The notes under the pieces: model-generated
Databases searched by the model: none
Told to the model about the DNA's origin: nothing
Seen by the model: the letters and a program-made list of their open reading frames with translations, nothing else
Made by a program: the position numbers and the translations under genes
Shown: piece after piece, positions 35,838 through 48,440 of the stretch
Layout: each line of letters begins with the position of its first letter
Position numbering within the stretch: the first letter of the stretch is position 1
Source of the DNA: Litoditis marina
Lineage: Eukaryota; Nematoda; Chromadorea; Rhabditida; Rhabditidae
Assembly: GCA_964036275.1 (NCBI GenBank)
Contig: OZ038433.1
Location: 16,684,257 to 16,748,256 of the forward strand
Direction: 5' to 3'
Length of the DNA: 64,000 bases

Positions 35838-38800
35838 TCAATAACTGGGAATGGGGAATCGTACGTTCTCGAAGGAGATGATACTTCTCATATCCGATGC
35901 GGCCACCACCTGATGACCGGAAATATCGAAGCCGTTTATTCCGGAAAACGAGGGCTTTCTGGAAAAAGACATGAATTGAAAGAAATATTATGAATTTTTG
36001 AATGTATTATCGGATGTAAACATACACCCGTGACTATTCAACAATTTTTTGCATCAAAAACAAACACATTCTTTCGTTTTCGTCAGCAAAGTAGCCCGTT
36101 TTTCAATTTCTTCTGGCTATTAATATGCAAATCATCCTCATTCCCATACGTAAAATACCCCCTTATTCTGATATTGGCTGATGTTCACTTTTGCCCGATT
36201 CCGATCTTTACCTTCAATTACCCTATTTTTTATGTATTCGGGGCTGCTGATGCTCACTTTTTGGGGTTGCTCATGCTCACTTTTTTTGCCCTGATTCTGA
36301 CCTGTTTCACGTATGCTCGTTCCTGAGATCATCGCCGAATCATATTTTATATTAATAATAGTTCTCATCCACCTACCGCAATGGATTCAACTGAACAACA
36401 TCTGCCAATCTATCGCTGAACCAGGCAGAAATACGACTCGACGCAGGCCTGTAACATAATTACTTGAACACAACAAACTTACATGAATACAAGAGAAAAG
36501 GAACGCTGTGATACTATCGATGAACGCTCCACTTATTTCCAAGTTGGGTACTGCTAGTTTCGTGAGATAAGTTTGTGACTTTATGTTTACGACAAAGTTT
36601 TAGAAGTTTGACAAGTGAGCGGAAAAGAGACTTTCGATGAACATTAAAAATCCCCCGCTTCGACAAAAATGGGCACAGCTTCCCCTATAATCATCCACCG
36701 TTATCCGTTAACCCTCCAAAAGTAACCACCCTTAACCCCCCCTAAGGTACCCGTGCGTACCCGAAAGCGGCCTTTCCCTGATTGACCATCGACGCGTCCC
36801 AATGTACCAACATCCCATCCGAAGAGGAACACAACATGTGCTCGCCACATTCGGGGTGGAAACGAATCTATAATAACAATAATACTAATAATAACAACAA
36901 TATTCATATTTTAATTTATACAAACACGGTAATAGTATAAAAATAAGAATAATAGTAAACCAGTTCCCAGTTAGAGTCACACCAGACACCGTAAAGGGTC
37001 AAAGATTATATTATTGAACAAAATAAAAAACACGGCACATCCTATAACTTCACGTCAACAAGAGAAAAAGGTTTGTAAAGTATGGCAGAACAGAGGTCCT
37101 TAACCCAACCCGTATTGTCTTTCATGGTCAATAACTCATTTCTAATTGTAAAGCCAGTATGGAACAGAAATAAGGTATGTACTTCTGATACAGAACATAT
37201 ATCATATACCCAAAACCCAATACTTATCAGCATTACTCATCAAGCTTTTGACGGGGTTTTGAATGCCCATACCAGAATAGAATTGACAAAGTACGATCAT
37301 GTGGACCAATCGCAACGGTTCAGTCCTTTAAACTGCAATACATTTTTCAATTGCAGTTTAGAGAACATGCCTCGGGATTGGACCTCATCATCATTTTACT
37401 TTAACTGAAAACACCTGCCTACCTGCGTGATACTTCCACTGGCGATATCGAACACATTGGGGAGCAGTTCGTTCTTGGTTCCCCTCACATCACAGAATCC
37501 CAGGGAACCATCGTCAGTTCCGAAACTCAACTGAAACCAACAATATTTTAACAACACTTTGACAGTTATATATTTCCGGTCATTCTCACTCAGACTTGGC
37601 AGCGTGCCAATAAATATTCCATTCAATTCTTCAGCACTTTTTAGCTTTTCAAAAAAATGCAATGTCTCTCAGTTTCTCTGATTTTTTTCATGGATTCTAC
37701 CCTATGATCCTAGAACGCTTTGGTTCCTTCTTCTAAAAACTTGACTCGACGTCCGAATCCAAAATAATTCACATTCGTTTGTTTTTCTGCCGAAAATCAT
37801 GAAATTTCACGTCTCTCTGAAAGATTAGTGCACATGTAAGTGAGTGGGACTCCAAAATCCACAAGTAATTGCAAAGTAAGTCGAACGGATAGAAAACTAA
37901 CTAGATTAGCCTGTGCCGGATGTGCTGTCAGCGCGGTTACCCCAACCAAAGGAGTCTTGGAGGGAACGGTTACCACTGGACGGGCGGTCCAATCCCGGAG
38001 GTCCCACAGAAGAAGTTGACCCGCAGAATGCCCCGAGGCAAGAAGCGACCCCCCGGCCAAAGAACACACTGAACGCACTCCAGAATAGTCCTGCAAAATA
38101 CACGTCAATGGTGAGACAGCAATGAAATGCGATACCATTAGGGGTGAGAAAAGTGAAACAAGAGCCTCAAAAAAAAAACGAAAATCTTTCTTAATGGCTG
38201 TGAGAAACAAACAATGTATGTGTTTGGATACACAACAGCCTCGGTGGAGTATTGAAGCCACAAACACATCAAATGAATACCACAAAATGTTTTTGTTTAT
38301 GTAGATCAATCCTAAAATTAATATTAATAATACACACTTTTCACTCGGAATAAACTTGAACTTACTCCTTTGAAGTTGGTCTTCTCGCCGGTTTCAATAT
38401 CTACCTTCAGAAGAGAACCACTGGACGACCCACTCAAATAAATCAATATGGAAAATGAAATTCATCATTATGCAACATAAACTGATGTTGAATACGTTAA
38501 ACGTATAACATAGTATCATGTGCTAGTGGCTAGTTCCCTGAACTTATAACTCATCACTCCAAAAATGATGTTGTGTGCAGATTAAAATATAAAAGATAAG
38601 CCAGATATGGATATAAACTACAACCATTCAAATTTAGTTGTTTCTGGATACGAGGCACACACCAACAAGGTGTGACTATCTCACAAAGCGTAGTGTTAAG
38701 ATTGAAACATTTGAAACAAGTGAAATTTCATCAACAAATGGACAAATTTCCCCGTTTTCAGCGGAAAAGTAGCCCGTTCTTAAACTGTTTCTGGCTACAC

Positions 38801-41700
38801 AGACCACTTTACTAGGGTATGATGAAAGAGGAATTGAGTGGTGGATGTAATGACCTCCAAATGATATATCTCACCTGAACAAAGTGTTATCTATGTTGGC
38901 GATCACCCGGGAATCACCACTGCCATGCAGAGACGGGAACCGTTTCTCCTGCAAACACGGAACAGTATTATCATCATATTCCAGTGATGCTGTCCGAATA
39001 GCCAGATAAAGTTGGAAACGGACTGCTTTTTCGCCAGAAACAAGAAAGACCATCTACTTTTGTTGCAAAGACATCAATTTTCATATTTTCACGTGTTCGA
39101 ATTGGAAAATGAACTACTTTTCGTCGAATCATCGTAGCTTGATGTGATTGATTATCATTTGTCGTTGATTGGTGATTGATTTTCATACTTCACCCAACTT
39201 GGCTCAATATCCAGAAAAAAGATGCCCCCTTACTGGAAAACAGGGCAAAATTTTGAATCCCACATAAATGTGAAGTATTTGAATAGACAAAACTGATTCC
39301 TTTTGAAAAAAGCTGATACTCACAGGTCTGTGACAAATTCATTTTGAGTTGGAAAAAATGAAAACTTTGAAATTTTCCTAGATTTTCCAGATGAGAAAAA
39401 TATATATGAAGATAACTGCTTTTCCCAGAGCGTAATGCAACAATGGTCAAAAGTCGACCCCCTCCTTTAATGAATACACTCACCAAAAATGATAGTATTC
39501 CGAAATTGCAGAAAAATTCACAGAAGTTTACAAAAAGCTTGCCAATCATAGATTTTTTTGTCGGTTGCGGGTGTTTACGACACTTTTTTATTAAAAATAC
39601 TACGTGATCGTCCCTGACGTGATGTGAAAGAAACCACAGGTGGGTCAGTGGCGTTTGAACACTTTAATTACTCAATCAATAAACCCAGGGCATACCTTAA
39701 ATGCCTCAGAGTTGTGACTTTTTCAAACAGGGGGGTTTTTCACACCCCCCCCCCCCCCCTCAGCCAAAATATAAGGGGATTCTGCCCTTAATTTAGAAAA
39801 TCGCTAAATCTGAATTTGAGGGGGGGGGGGTTGCCCAAATCTTCGGACCAAAAACAGGGTTTTTTTTTCTCAAAACGCTGAGCATTTAGGGTATGACCCA
39901 GAGTAGAGTCCCCCTGGCAAACTGAAGGAAAAGCTGAGGATCCCCGGTCAGTTAGCGGGTATCGCACCTATGAGAATAACAAACCGGTTATTATGAAATA
40001 AAACACTGTAAAAATGTAAAAGCCCACCTCAGAAATGGCGTCCCCAGCGGTGTTTATCAACATGACGTCGCCATTGTTGAGAGAGACGAAATATTTGTCG
40101 GCCGAGAGAAAACTGGAAAATAAAATAATAAAAACTTAAAATGACCGTGACTTTAAAAAACTGCTCGAGGTTGTGCTGCTCTTCAACGTTTTCCTCAGCA
40201 CAACCTATGCATATTCTATCTTTCAACGGAGTTTTAAACTGAAGGCGTTCTATACACCAATAAGAATGGCTAAAGTCCACATAGTCAAAACATGTCAGGA
40301 ACAACTCCTGCTAGAAAATCATGAAATGTGATATGTGACCTCGAGAAACGGATTCTTTTTCGTCGAGCAATACCACCCTACTGGTGCTGAAGCGTTTCCT
40401 CGTGTACTGAAGATAGCCAACATTTCAAAAGGTAGGACTGTTCAAGTTCAACTGTTCTATTCTACAAAGCAGCCGTTTTTTATTTAAATACGCGAAACTC
40501 CATGATTTTGCACCAACAGCAGTCAAATACTCGAATTTCCCGATTTCGAAAAGAAGAGCGCGTTTTTTGAATTATTCCGACTAGTTGGACAACATTGAGT
40601 CAAATAAAACGGAACAAAGCATTCGATAATCCACCATGGTGTCTTCAATGGAGGAGAGACCAATATCAACTCAGAAGAAACTCCAACTACCATACCCTAA
40701 ATGCCTCAGAGTTGTGACTTTTTCAAACAGGGGGGTTTTGCCCTCCCCCTCAGCCATTATAAGGGGGTTTTGCCCTTAAGTTAGAAAATCGCTAAATCAG
40801 ACAATTTTTGAGGGGAGGGGGGTTGCCCAAATCTTCGGACCAAAAACAGGGGGGGGGGGGGTTTCTCAAAACGCTGAGCATTTAGGGTATGCCAACTACA
40901 AAGATCTGTGACTTGTATGATGATCACAGCCTTGTAACAAAATCACGTGAAACGTGAAAGAATAAATATAAATATGAACAAAACAAAACCGACTTGAAAA
41001 CAATGCATAATAACCATGGAAAGTGTTGTAAACCAGTAAACTGACCATATTTCATTGGGATCCGAGTTGAGTGTGACTCTGTGTGTCTGCGAGAATGGTT
41101 CGAGTGTGGTATCCTCTGATCTTCTCCACTGGGAAATACATCTACCCTCCGAGTATCCGATCCACAGAAGGCGCGATGGGTCCCCATTCACAAATACTAC
41201 CTGGAATCGAACTGGTTTTCATGCATAAGCAATATGTTATTAATGTATAATAACTTTTCATCAAAAATAGACAAATCTTCTTGTTTTTTGAATATTTCTG
41301 GCTATTCAGACAACTTAAATGGGGATTTTCTGATTCTGCGCCAGAAAAAAGAAACCTAGGAAGCTTTTGAGCACACGCCAGACACCACACCAGCGATGTG
41401 TGACCTGTGACCATTGTACGAAAGTTTTTCTTCTCTCGATACGCAAACGCAAAACTTGTTGAATTGCAGATTGCATCAAAAATAGACAAATCTTTCGTTT
41501 TGGGTGGAAAATTAGTCGATTTTCTAAAGTTTGTGTGTAATCGGACAACGCTGATGGTGTATACTGAGAAAAATACCTACTCTTCGTGTCTTGACATCGG
41601 TCGACTGCGAATTCGATTCAATGGGGGATGGCTGAATGGACTCGGAGGGAGACTGTTTCATGTAGGAAGAATCGGGGCGGAACGAGGTCAGCAGCGCCAT
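35838..41700 (-). CDS. nup43: Nucleoporin NUP43, WD40 subunit of the nuclear-pore Y complex
   Basis: Ten exons: 41700-41581, 41200-41046, 40112-40028, 38948-38875, 38420-38366, 38090-37902, 37530-37423, 36867-36761, 36448-36377 and 35958-35838 (TGA). Every phase joins, giving 361 residues against about 380 in vertebrates. WD-repeat blades are recognisable: GQLLLWDLRDW, a GTDDGSLGFCDVR blade and FHPECGEHMLCSSSDGMLVH followed by WDAS. These follow the NUP43 order, in which an HPNQQH-like loop sits between the IWD and SIWD blades and a SSW-type linker (SRISAWFSDRL) precedes the last blade. NUP43 sits at the short arm of the Y-shaped scaffold. Two related inverted-repeat elements lie in introns 2 and 3. 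The start ATG follows a TTTTAG acceptor by six bases. Confidence 0.93.
39691..39895. mobile_element. CATACCCTAAATGC MITE, copy 1
   Basis: A 205-bp element in NUP43 intron 3 with terminal inverted repeats CATACCTTAAATGCCTCAG and CTGAGCATTTAGGGTATG. It contains long C and G tracts. A second copy in the same orientation is at 40691-40891. Confidence 0.88.
40691..40891. mobile_element. CATACCCTAAATGC MITE, copy 2
   Basis: Same element as 39691-39895, in NUP43 intron 2, with cleaner terminal repeats (CATACCCTAAATGCCTCAG at the left). The internal C and G tracts differ in length from copy 1. Confidence 0.88.
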
Positions 41701-42137
41701 TTCACTCTAAAAGTAGATCAAATTGTTTCAGTTCCAACCCCATTTGTGACCATCTAACTAAAATATACCCGTTTTCCCAGTTGAAGACATGAACCTGCAT
41801 GATTTTGCTTGAAAACAAGATCTCAAACTCTTTTTGAGCAAATTATGTTATAATCACAACTTTGCCTTTAACACACGCAGAGTTTCCGCAGGATTGCAGA
41901 ACAACCAAAACAGAAGCCTTGCTGTGTACCTTCAGAACATCAAATAGTATATACGATACGCTAATTTTTCTGCTGACTTATAAGTCGAACTCGCTAAAGA
42001 AAATACGATATAAGTAGCACGTTTCCCCATGGATAAATGGATTATATGAACAGTTTTGGATAAATGGATTATATGAACAGTTTTCTATACACGCTCCACA
42101 AAACGATAAATATGAAATATAAAAATGCAAAAATTGT

Positions 42138-42250
42138 CAGTGCACCCATCGCGCACAATCAACTTTTATTTTTTTTCAATCAACTTTTATTTTTTCCGAG
42201 CAACTTTTATTTTTTCTCAAACGAAATGTTTAGATTGCGCTTTCGGCCAC
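42138..42250 (+). repeat. Dispersed repeat, inverted partner at 45140-45248
   Basis: Starts CAGTGCACCCATCGCGCACA and carries repeated CAACTTTTATTTTTT words, then AAATGTTTAGATTGCG. The reverse complement of 45140-45248 matches this order, including AAATGTTTAGTTTGCG. Confidence 0.7.
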
Positions 42251-44334
42251 ACGTCACATTACGTACGGACAATTTTAATTGAGAAGTCGATCTTCTAGAG
42301 GGTTCAAACGAGATTTCTTCTAGAGGGTTCAAACCAGTGAAGTCAAAATTTCTGCTGTGTAAATGCATTAAGTCTGTTGTTGAGACCAATGAGGCATATT
42401 TATATGAATACTAGCCATCATGTACAGCATTCATCAGGTCACAGGTCATGTCTGTTTAGCAGCTGATTGAAATTATGCCTACCTGTATCCTTGGAACTTA
42501 AGCAAGGGAATTTATTAAAATAAATAAAAAAAAAGCAATCAGATTCTGGTTATATAGTTCCTTCAATTCTTACTGAGACTTCTCCTGGTGGCTAACTTCT
42601 ATTATGCGCTTTAATTACGTGAATGTAATCGAAATTCGAAAAGGATAACAGTATCCGATTCTCAATTATACGACTCGTCCATCATATTTAAGACAGACCT
42701 GAAATCCACATTAGAAAGCAGTCCTTTGAAGGTTCGAATGTCTACTGTGAGAGTCTCGGAAGAAATGATGTGGACTATACCATTCGGAAAGAGTATGGGG
42801 CAAGTAACTATAGCTAACATCATGTCAAAAAAGCGACTCCTTACAAACCCAAATATACTTTTAATGAACGTCCAGGAAAATTTCCAAAATAGAAAAAAAC
42901 CTAATACGTCCTCACTTTCTGGTTGTCAAAATGCGAACAGAAAACGGCGTCCACTGTCACCACATTTTTTGGAGATCATATAAGAGATAGTCTGTTATTC
43001 TTCAGAGACCGTGATGGTTTTATGAAGTTCTCAGTTCTTCCGTTGGAAGCAAAAAAAAACAATATTGAAATAACAAAGCATAAGCAAGTTGATTGCATTT
43101 ATCAGTTTATATACATGCAAATAATGAAAATTATCATTTAAAAAAATGAGACACAGTCCGATCATTGTGCAGTGTCGTATTCGTACTGGAGAGATTATAC
43201 CCTGCAAGACGTAACATAAAATGTGCAAATGAAACGTGTTATTGAACTCCTTTCGTTAAAAACCATAATGAGAAAGTAACCTTCATAAATATAGTAACGT
43301 TCACACTATCTGGATACAATCATAAACCAGAGGGTGAGGTAGCTGTCTGGTGTACAAAGAAATCAGCTGGGATTTTCTTGCTTTTGCCCAATACAAATAT
43401 AGGTCAAGAGTAACAGTTTGTAAAGCGAAAACTATATGAAAACCATATGTAAAGCGAAAACTAAATTACTTCTTGACCACGATAGAACGGAGCGCGAATA
43501 GCGTGGAATTTAGTTCACATTATTATAACCAAAACATGTATAATTTCATTTTCACTTCATTTTTTAATAAACTATACACATTTCCTACCTTTTCATCGGA
43601 GCAGCACCGTGTGCCTTATGATTTCTAAGATGAGAAAAATGCCATCAGCGGGAAGAAGTAACGACATTCGCTGTATGGCGAATACTGAAATAGGATATTA
43701 ATCAGGAAATATACGACAACAGCACATAATTCTCGAATTGTCTATGGTTCAGCTTCTATCTACGAAATATATCAACAATCCTCAGTAGTGGTACCCGAAT
43801 ACTCGACGAATACTCTTTAATTTATTGTCGCATATTACTTGGTCCAGCCGTCCCACTATTATTTGAGAAAGTACCCGGTTTTCGGTTAAAAAAATTCAAT
43901 ATTTGTCATGAATATCCAAATTTCTCAAGTGTCACAGAACTGCGACCATGGCTATATAGCAAAGTTTGCTATATCCAGTTAAATTGTAGTGTCTAAGTTG
44001 TCAGCTACCTACTGTTAAGAAAGTGGGAAAAACTTTGAAACCTACATTGAAAAACTTTAGCTATTTCCTATTTCAGTGAAAAACGGGCTCCCTTTCAGAC
44101 ATTAGTCGTATTTTACTGGTGCATCAATATTGGGCGACAGTTGTGCACAGAATTTTTTTAAAACCGAAAGTTTTACAACTGGGGTACCAATCATACTGAA
44201 TAGAGAACTGCAGTTTCTCGTGTGTGAGTTGTACTGCAATTAGGCAGTCTGAACTTTCGTTTCGATGTAGAGTGATATTATTTAATTTTTATATGTATTC
44301 TTCAATTTTTTTTAATATACCTGAGACTAGAAGA

Positions 44335-44445
44335 GGAAACCGACGTGGTGCGGCAGTGTCGCTCCATTATAACGACGAACGGCATGCTGCAACCAGTCAT
44401 GGAGTGCTTCTACGCCCGTAACGAATGTTTGCTGCTGAAAACAGA
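44335..44445 (+). CDS. Coding-like fragment, strand uncertain
   Basis: On the plus strand a GC3-biased frame reads EEETDVVRQC, then RSIITTNGMLQPVMECF and YARNECLLL. On the minus strand the same DNA gives an open frame behind a TTTTCAG acceptor at 44433 (QQTFVTGVEALHDWLQHAV). Only one can be real. The plus frame has the better codon bias and the minus frame the better acceptor. No partner exon fits by phase on either strand. Confidence 0.3.
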
Positions 44446-44808
44446 AACACTCATAAGAGAACCAATTAAAAATGAAGAAAGTGATAAAGATCAAGAGAGA
44501 AAAACGGGGAGAAGTGAGGACAAAAAATTAAACATCACCTAATAGCTATATTACAAAACTAATAAGGTGCTGACCTCGAACTATCTGTTCACCAGGTCAT
44601 GCTTCAGGTCATCTGGCTGGCGGCGCAACAAAAGGCCAGAATAGCCTTTTTTATAGTTACTTCACTAAATGATACATAATGATAATAAGGATATTCCTGT
44701 GGAACTGTCCAAACGGCCAGAGAAAGCTCCGCAAACTTCTTTCTTCTCTCCAATAACTAAATTTCTCGTGTTTTCATGAAAAATCATGAAATAACGTTAT
44801 GTATGCAG

Positions 44809-44921
44809 TTGCTCCTACGATCTAGCCTATGTGAATATGAATGACGAGTACAGACCGATGCACCCAGAATGTTTACGCTCATTGAAAACCAATGGAAATA
44901 ATGTTAATACTATGTATTTAT
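44809..44921 (+). CDS. Cysteine-containing terminal-exon-like fragment
   Basis: After a TATGCAG acceptor, a plus-strand frame reads CSYDLAYVNMNDEYRPMHPE, then CLRSLKTN, and ends at TAA (44921). It could be the last exon of a secreted protein related to the fragment at 44335, but the phases do not join directly. Confidence 0.3.
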
Positions 44922-45424
44922 AATCAAATTTTTAGACGTCTCCAAACACCCAAGCTAGGTGGAAAGGTGGGATGCAGAAAGCAACACAGCCCCCTCACAC
45001 CTGAACACTACTCACTATTGTGAAACGATATTGAACACATAATAATTAAAAGAACAATAAAAAGCTCTTCTATGACGTAACGACCGAGCGAGCTGAAATA
45101 AGTTTTTCTCGTGTGCTTTGGCGTGTCGCCAGGCAGAGTCTGCAAGCCGACGTCGCGCGAGAAACGCAAACTAAACATTTGTTTTAAAAAAAAAATAAAA
45201 GTTCGATTGAAAAAAATAAAAGTTGATTGTGCGCGATGGGTGCACTGACAAAAAATGCCACACAAAAAAGTTAAAATGAGAGTAAGTCGAGTATTCAACT
45301 TATTGATTTTGTTTTGAATTAGGATTGGCGCACCCAGTTGCGATTCGGGCGCGGTTTGTGAGGAATTTAACTCGCGCTTCAGTGGATACTCTCGACAATA
45401 GCTAACGTTCGTCCATGAAATAAC

Positions 45425-45607
45425 ATGATCTGTTCAATATTGTTGGTGTTGTTTACTGTGGTAATTATGGTTTGTTTGAGTGGCGACGTTTTGGCGGATT
45501 TGCCGTGTACAGAGCCTGGAAAACGCATCAACGAGCAAATTATAATAAACTCAATACAGTCGCGCCGGAACTCACAACTCTACACTAGTAAAAAATATCA
45601 TAACTAA
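45425..45607 (+). CDS. Small ORF with a signal-peptide-like N-terminus
   Basis: Sixty codons from ATG to TAA. Residues 1-25 are strongly hydrophobic with a plausible cleavage after LADL or VLA, followed by PCTEPGKR. A TTCAG acceptor lies about 45 bases upstream, but a short upstream ATG intervenes. The later half has AT-rich third positions and may be intron. This is a possible first exon only. Confidence 0.25.
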   Translation: MICSILLVLFTVVIMVCLSGDVLADLPCTEPGKRINEQIIINSIQSRRNSQLYTSKKYHN

Positions 45608-46427
45608 CTCTGAGCCGACAGAAACTTTGACACGCCTTATTCCTCACATACTGTCTGGAGAAAAATAAAAAGAAGATTAAAACCGACTCGATTTCTCGGT
45701 GCAGCAAACAAAACCTACTTAGATACGACCACATGCCGATCTTCATAAACTGCGGGGAACTAATGCTATCTGAAACTATTGTTCAATTATTTCCTGATTG
45801 AAAAATACTGTTGATCTTGTTGTGAAGTTGCTGTTGCAATAGGGAATGTACACTTGTTTGAGAGGAAAACTTGAAATATTTGGTGGTCCAGTTGAAGGTT
45901 TCAATCTATAGGAACATTTGATGTTCTGTGTATCTCCCAAAGAATCGGTCTAGAGAACATTGTAAATATAGAAATCGCGAAGAGTGAATCAATACTGTAC
46001 ATCTCGGTCAGAACGGCTGTGCTTGTAGTTGGATTATTGTCATGATTCAGTCAATTTGAGAACTATAGTTTTCCATCAACGTTTGAGTTTCGTAAAATTC
46101 GCGAAGACACCAGGAACTGGAAAACCCTACAGGACAATATTCCTGAAGAAATTAGGGATTAGATTGCCACGAAACGCTCATATAGTGTTTTTCATTTCTA
46201 CTGAGATTCCTACAGTAAGATAACTTTTAGTTCGTCTTTGTTACGTGACTTCTATCAGATAGGCTAACAAGATATTGGTCTTCTATTCTGATTCGCTATT
46301 ACAAATATAGTGTTCGAAAATGTGTTTGAAATAGTGAGAATGGAGTTATCGTCAAATTTGAATGGGTATTGTAGTCTCAGTAGAAGAGATGGGAACAAAA
46401 ACGCGCGTGGGTGAAACGGTCATTTAG

Positions 46428-46893
46428 AGGGACCGTTCCTCTTTAATTTGGAGGTTCAAGCTCATTAGTCGATATTGTTCACATTAAAAAACCAAAATCA
46501 TTCATATAAGTGTCAACTTCCTGTCTTGCTCCGTGTTCTCAAAAATGTGGCGCGACCACGCGCACGTACATACACCGCCGAGTTCACCTACGTACCAAAT
46601 TTTCAAAATGTCCATAAAATAACGAAATCATATTCAAAACATGGCCATAGTTACCAATATTAAATCTGTGAAATAAGATTTCTAAATCTCATGAAAACTA
46701 CAAAGCAGTGATAGATTAAGGGTTGCTGCATTACAGTAACCCAAATCCTGTTGGCTTTTATTTTGCTCCGTAATAATGTGGTTTTTTGAAATTTCTGTAC
46801 GTGAGGCATGAACTTTCATCTCGAAACAGAATAAATGACTTTTTTCATTTCTTAAAAATTACCCACATTGCACATTTAAAAGGTACGGTCCCT
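46428..46893. mobile_element. TTAA-bounded element, copy 2 (inverted)
   Basis: Reverse orientation relative to copies 1 and 3. Its left flank is TTAG, probably a mutated TTAA. Its right flank TTAA is shared with copy 3, so the junction reads CGGTCCCTTTAAAGGGACCG. The conserved internal frame appears here on the plus strand ([20 protein letters not shown]). Confidence 0.88.
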
Positions 46894-46897
46894 TTAA

Positions 46898-47362
46898 AGG
46901 GACCGTACCTCTATAATGTGAAATGTAGGTAATTTTTGAAAAATGAAAGAAGTCGTTTATTTGGATTTGAGATGAAGGTTCATAAAAAGGTACAGAGAGT
47001 TCAGAAAACCACATTATTACGGAGCAAAAAAGAAGTCAAAAGAATTTGGGTTACTGTAATAAAGCAGTTCTTAATCTATCACAGCTTTTTAGTTTTCATG
47101 ATATTTACAAACCTTTTTCAACAGATTTCATACTGGTAATTTTGGCCATGCTTTGAATGTGGTTTTGCAATTTTATGGACATTTTGAAAATTTTGTACGT
47201 AGGTGAACTCGGCGGTGTATGTACGTGCGCGTGGTCGCGCCGCATTTTCGAGAACACGGAGCAAGATAGGAAGTTGACACCTATATGAATGATTTTGTTT
47301 TTTTAATGAGAAGAATATCGACTAATCAGCTCAAACCTCCAAATTAAAGAGGAACGGTCCCT
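46898..47362. mobile_element. TTAA-bounded element, copy 3
   Basis: Same orientation as copy 1, 465 bp, ending GGAACGGTCCCT before TTAA at 47363. It sits head to head with copy 2 across a single TTAA. Confidence 0.88.
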
Positions 47363-47368
47363 TTAAGT

Positions 47369-47634
47369 GACACTTACCAGAACTGCTTTTTGGCAATAAT
47401 TCACAGTTTTGGAATAATCGGGGCAATAAAGTGCCGTTTTGTAGTGGAATGTTAGTTTGAATCCCAAGATGTGCACCCGTAAATGACTCTTCGTGAACAT
47501 CAGCCTTTTTGACCAGAACTCACACGCCGTACACAGCACGGAGCGCTGCGCATACTTTTTGAACGATAGTTTTCGCATAGATAATGAATTTTCAACCAAA
47601 GTGTGAGTTTTGTAGAACCTGCGAACCAACTAGA
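47369..47634 (-). CDS. Exon-like frame with a C2H2 zinc-finger-like motif
   Basis: A minus-strand frame runs from a TTCGCAG acceptor to a perfect CTG|GTAAGT donor. It contains CTACEFWSKRLMFTKSHLRV and the next His, i.e. C-x2-C-x12-H-x3-H. A second block (LYCPDYSKTVNYCQKAVL) looks like a finger whose second cysteine is Tyr. The hydrophobic finger positions are not ideal and the exon abuts a transposon, so it may be a decayed gene fragment. Phase 2 entry does not fit the exon at 49297-49383. Confidence 0.35.
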
Positions 47635-47689
47635 AGGACTTACAAGGAATGCCTTCCACAAACAACACAATGAAAAGTAGCCAGAGACC

Positions 47690-48440
47690 GGGTGTCGACG
47701 AAGGGTGGCTCAGCGGAGGTCCCTGACTAACTTTTACCAAAACAAAAATATAAACAAAAATTACTATAGTTTATAGAGTTTGATGGGCAGCCGCAGGTGG
47801 CGACCTGCCGTTTTTACACACTTGAGGAAGGAAAAATAACAACAGAACAAGGTATATAAACAACAATTTACTGAAACAACTTTAACAAGTACGAGTAACG
47901 GATCAGAAGGGAGGTAACAGGAACCGGTAGGAGGGAGAAGGACCGGCCAACGTTAGGGAGAAACAAAGAAAAGCGTAACTGAAAGCTTGGGCAGGAGGGG
48001 AGGAAAGACGCATGTAGGAAAGGGGGGGGGGGAAGTAACCAGCCAAAGGGGAGATCTAGAGGGGTCAGGTAGGGCTACACTGGTTACAAATCAGGCCAAG
48101 AGAAAAATATAGGTGCACCAAGGACAGTCTGACAATTACTATCGACCGACGGGCACTCTATTATAAAAAGGGTGAAGGTAATTAATAACACCGGGTTTTT
48201 AGGTTAAGAAAAGTGGGCACAGGTGTCTACGACGACTACATCAAAAAAGGATAATGTAAAAATCGTCTAATGTAAACAAAAAGAGAAAGGAGACCCGATA
48301 GACCTAAAAAAAACGCGGGAAACTAACACCGTACTGCCCAGTTCATAATCAGGGTGAGCGTGGCGGGAGTCATTGCAGGTTGTCACCTAATGAAGGCGTT
48401 GGAATAAAATAAAGAATCGCGGTTACGCGATACACAATAT
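47690..48440. other. Compositionally distinct non-coding segment
   Basis: About 750 bases, purine-rich on the plus strand with GGGAGG and GGAAAGG words and a G tract near 48024. On the minus strand it begins TGTGTATCGCG and ends CTTCGTCGACA, a TGT...ACA layout seen in solo LTRs, but the flanks show no target-site duplication. It contains no gene. Confidence 0.4.

Larger units (their letters stand above)
41701..46427. other. Gene-poor region with exon-like fragments and repeats
   Basis: No gene can be assembled here. It holds a short tandem duplication (42031-42085), a duplicated TTCTAGAGGGTTCAAAC word (42290-42330), a repeat pair (42138-42250 and 45140-45248, inverted), and three isolated coding-like stretches listed separately. 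Several TACTGTAG-type MITE ends are also present. Confidence 0.5.

Noticed and set aside
37082..37408. 108-codon plus-strand frame opposite NUP43
   Set aside because: It lies in a NUP43 intron, has AT-rich third positions and no splice or homology support.
43560..43690. Minus-strand frame resembling a helical PUL-type segment (PADGIFLILEIIRHTVLL)
   Set aside because: No partner exons or convincing donor; resemblance over one helix is not enough.
47690..48440. Solo LTR
   Set aside because: The TGT...ACA ends are suggestive, but the flanks CCGGG and ATATG do not form a target duplication and no partner LTR is in the window.
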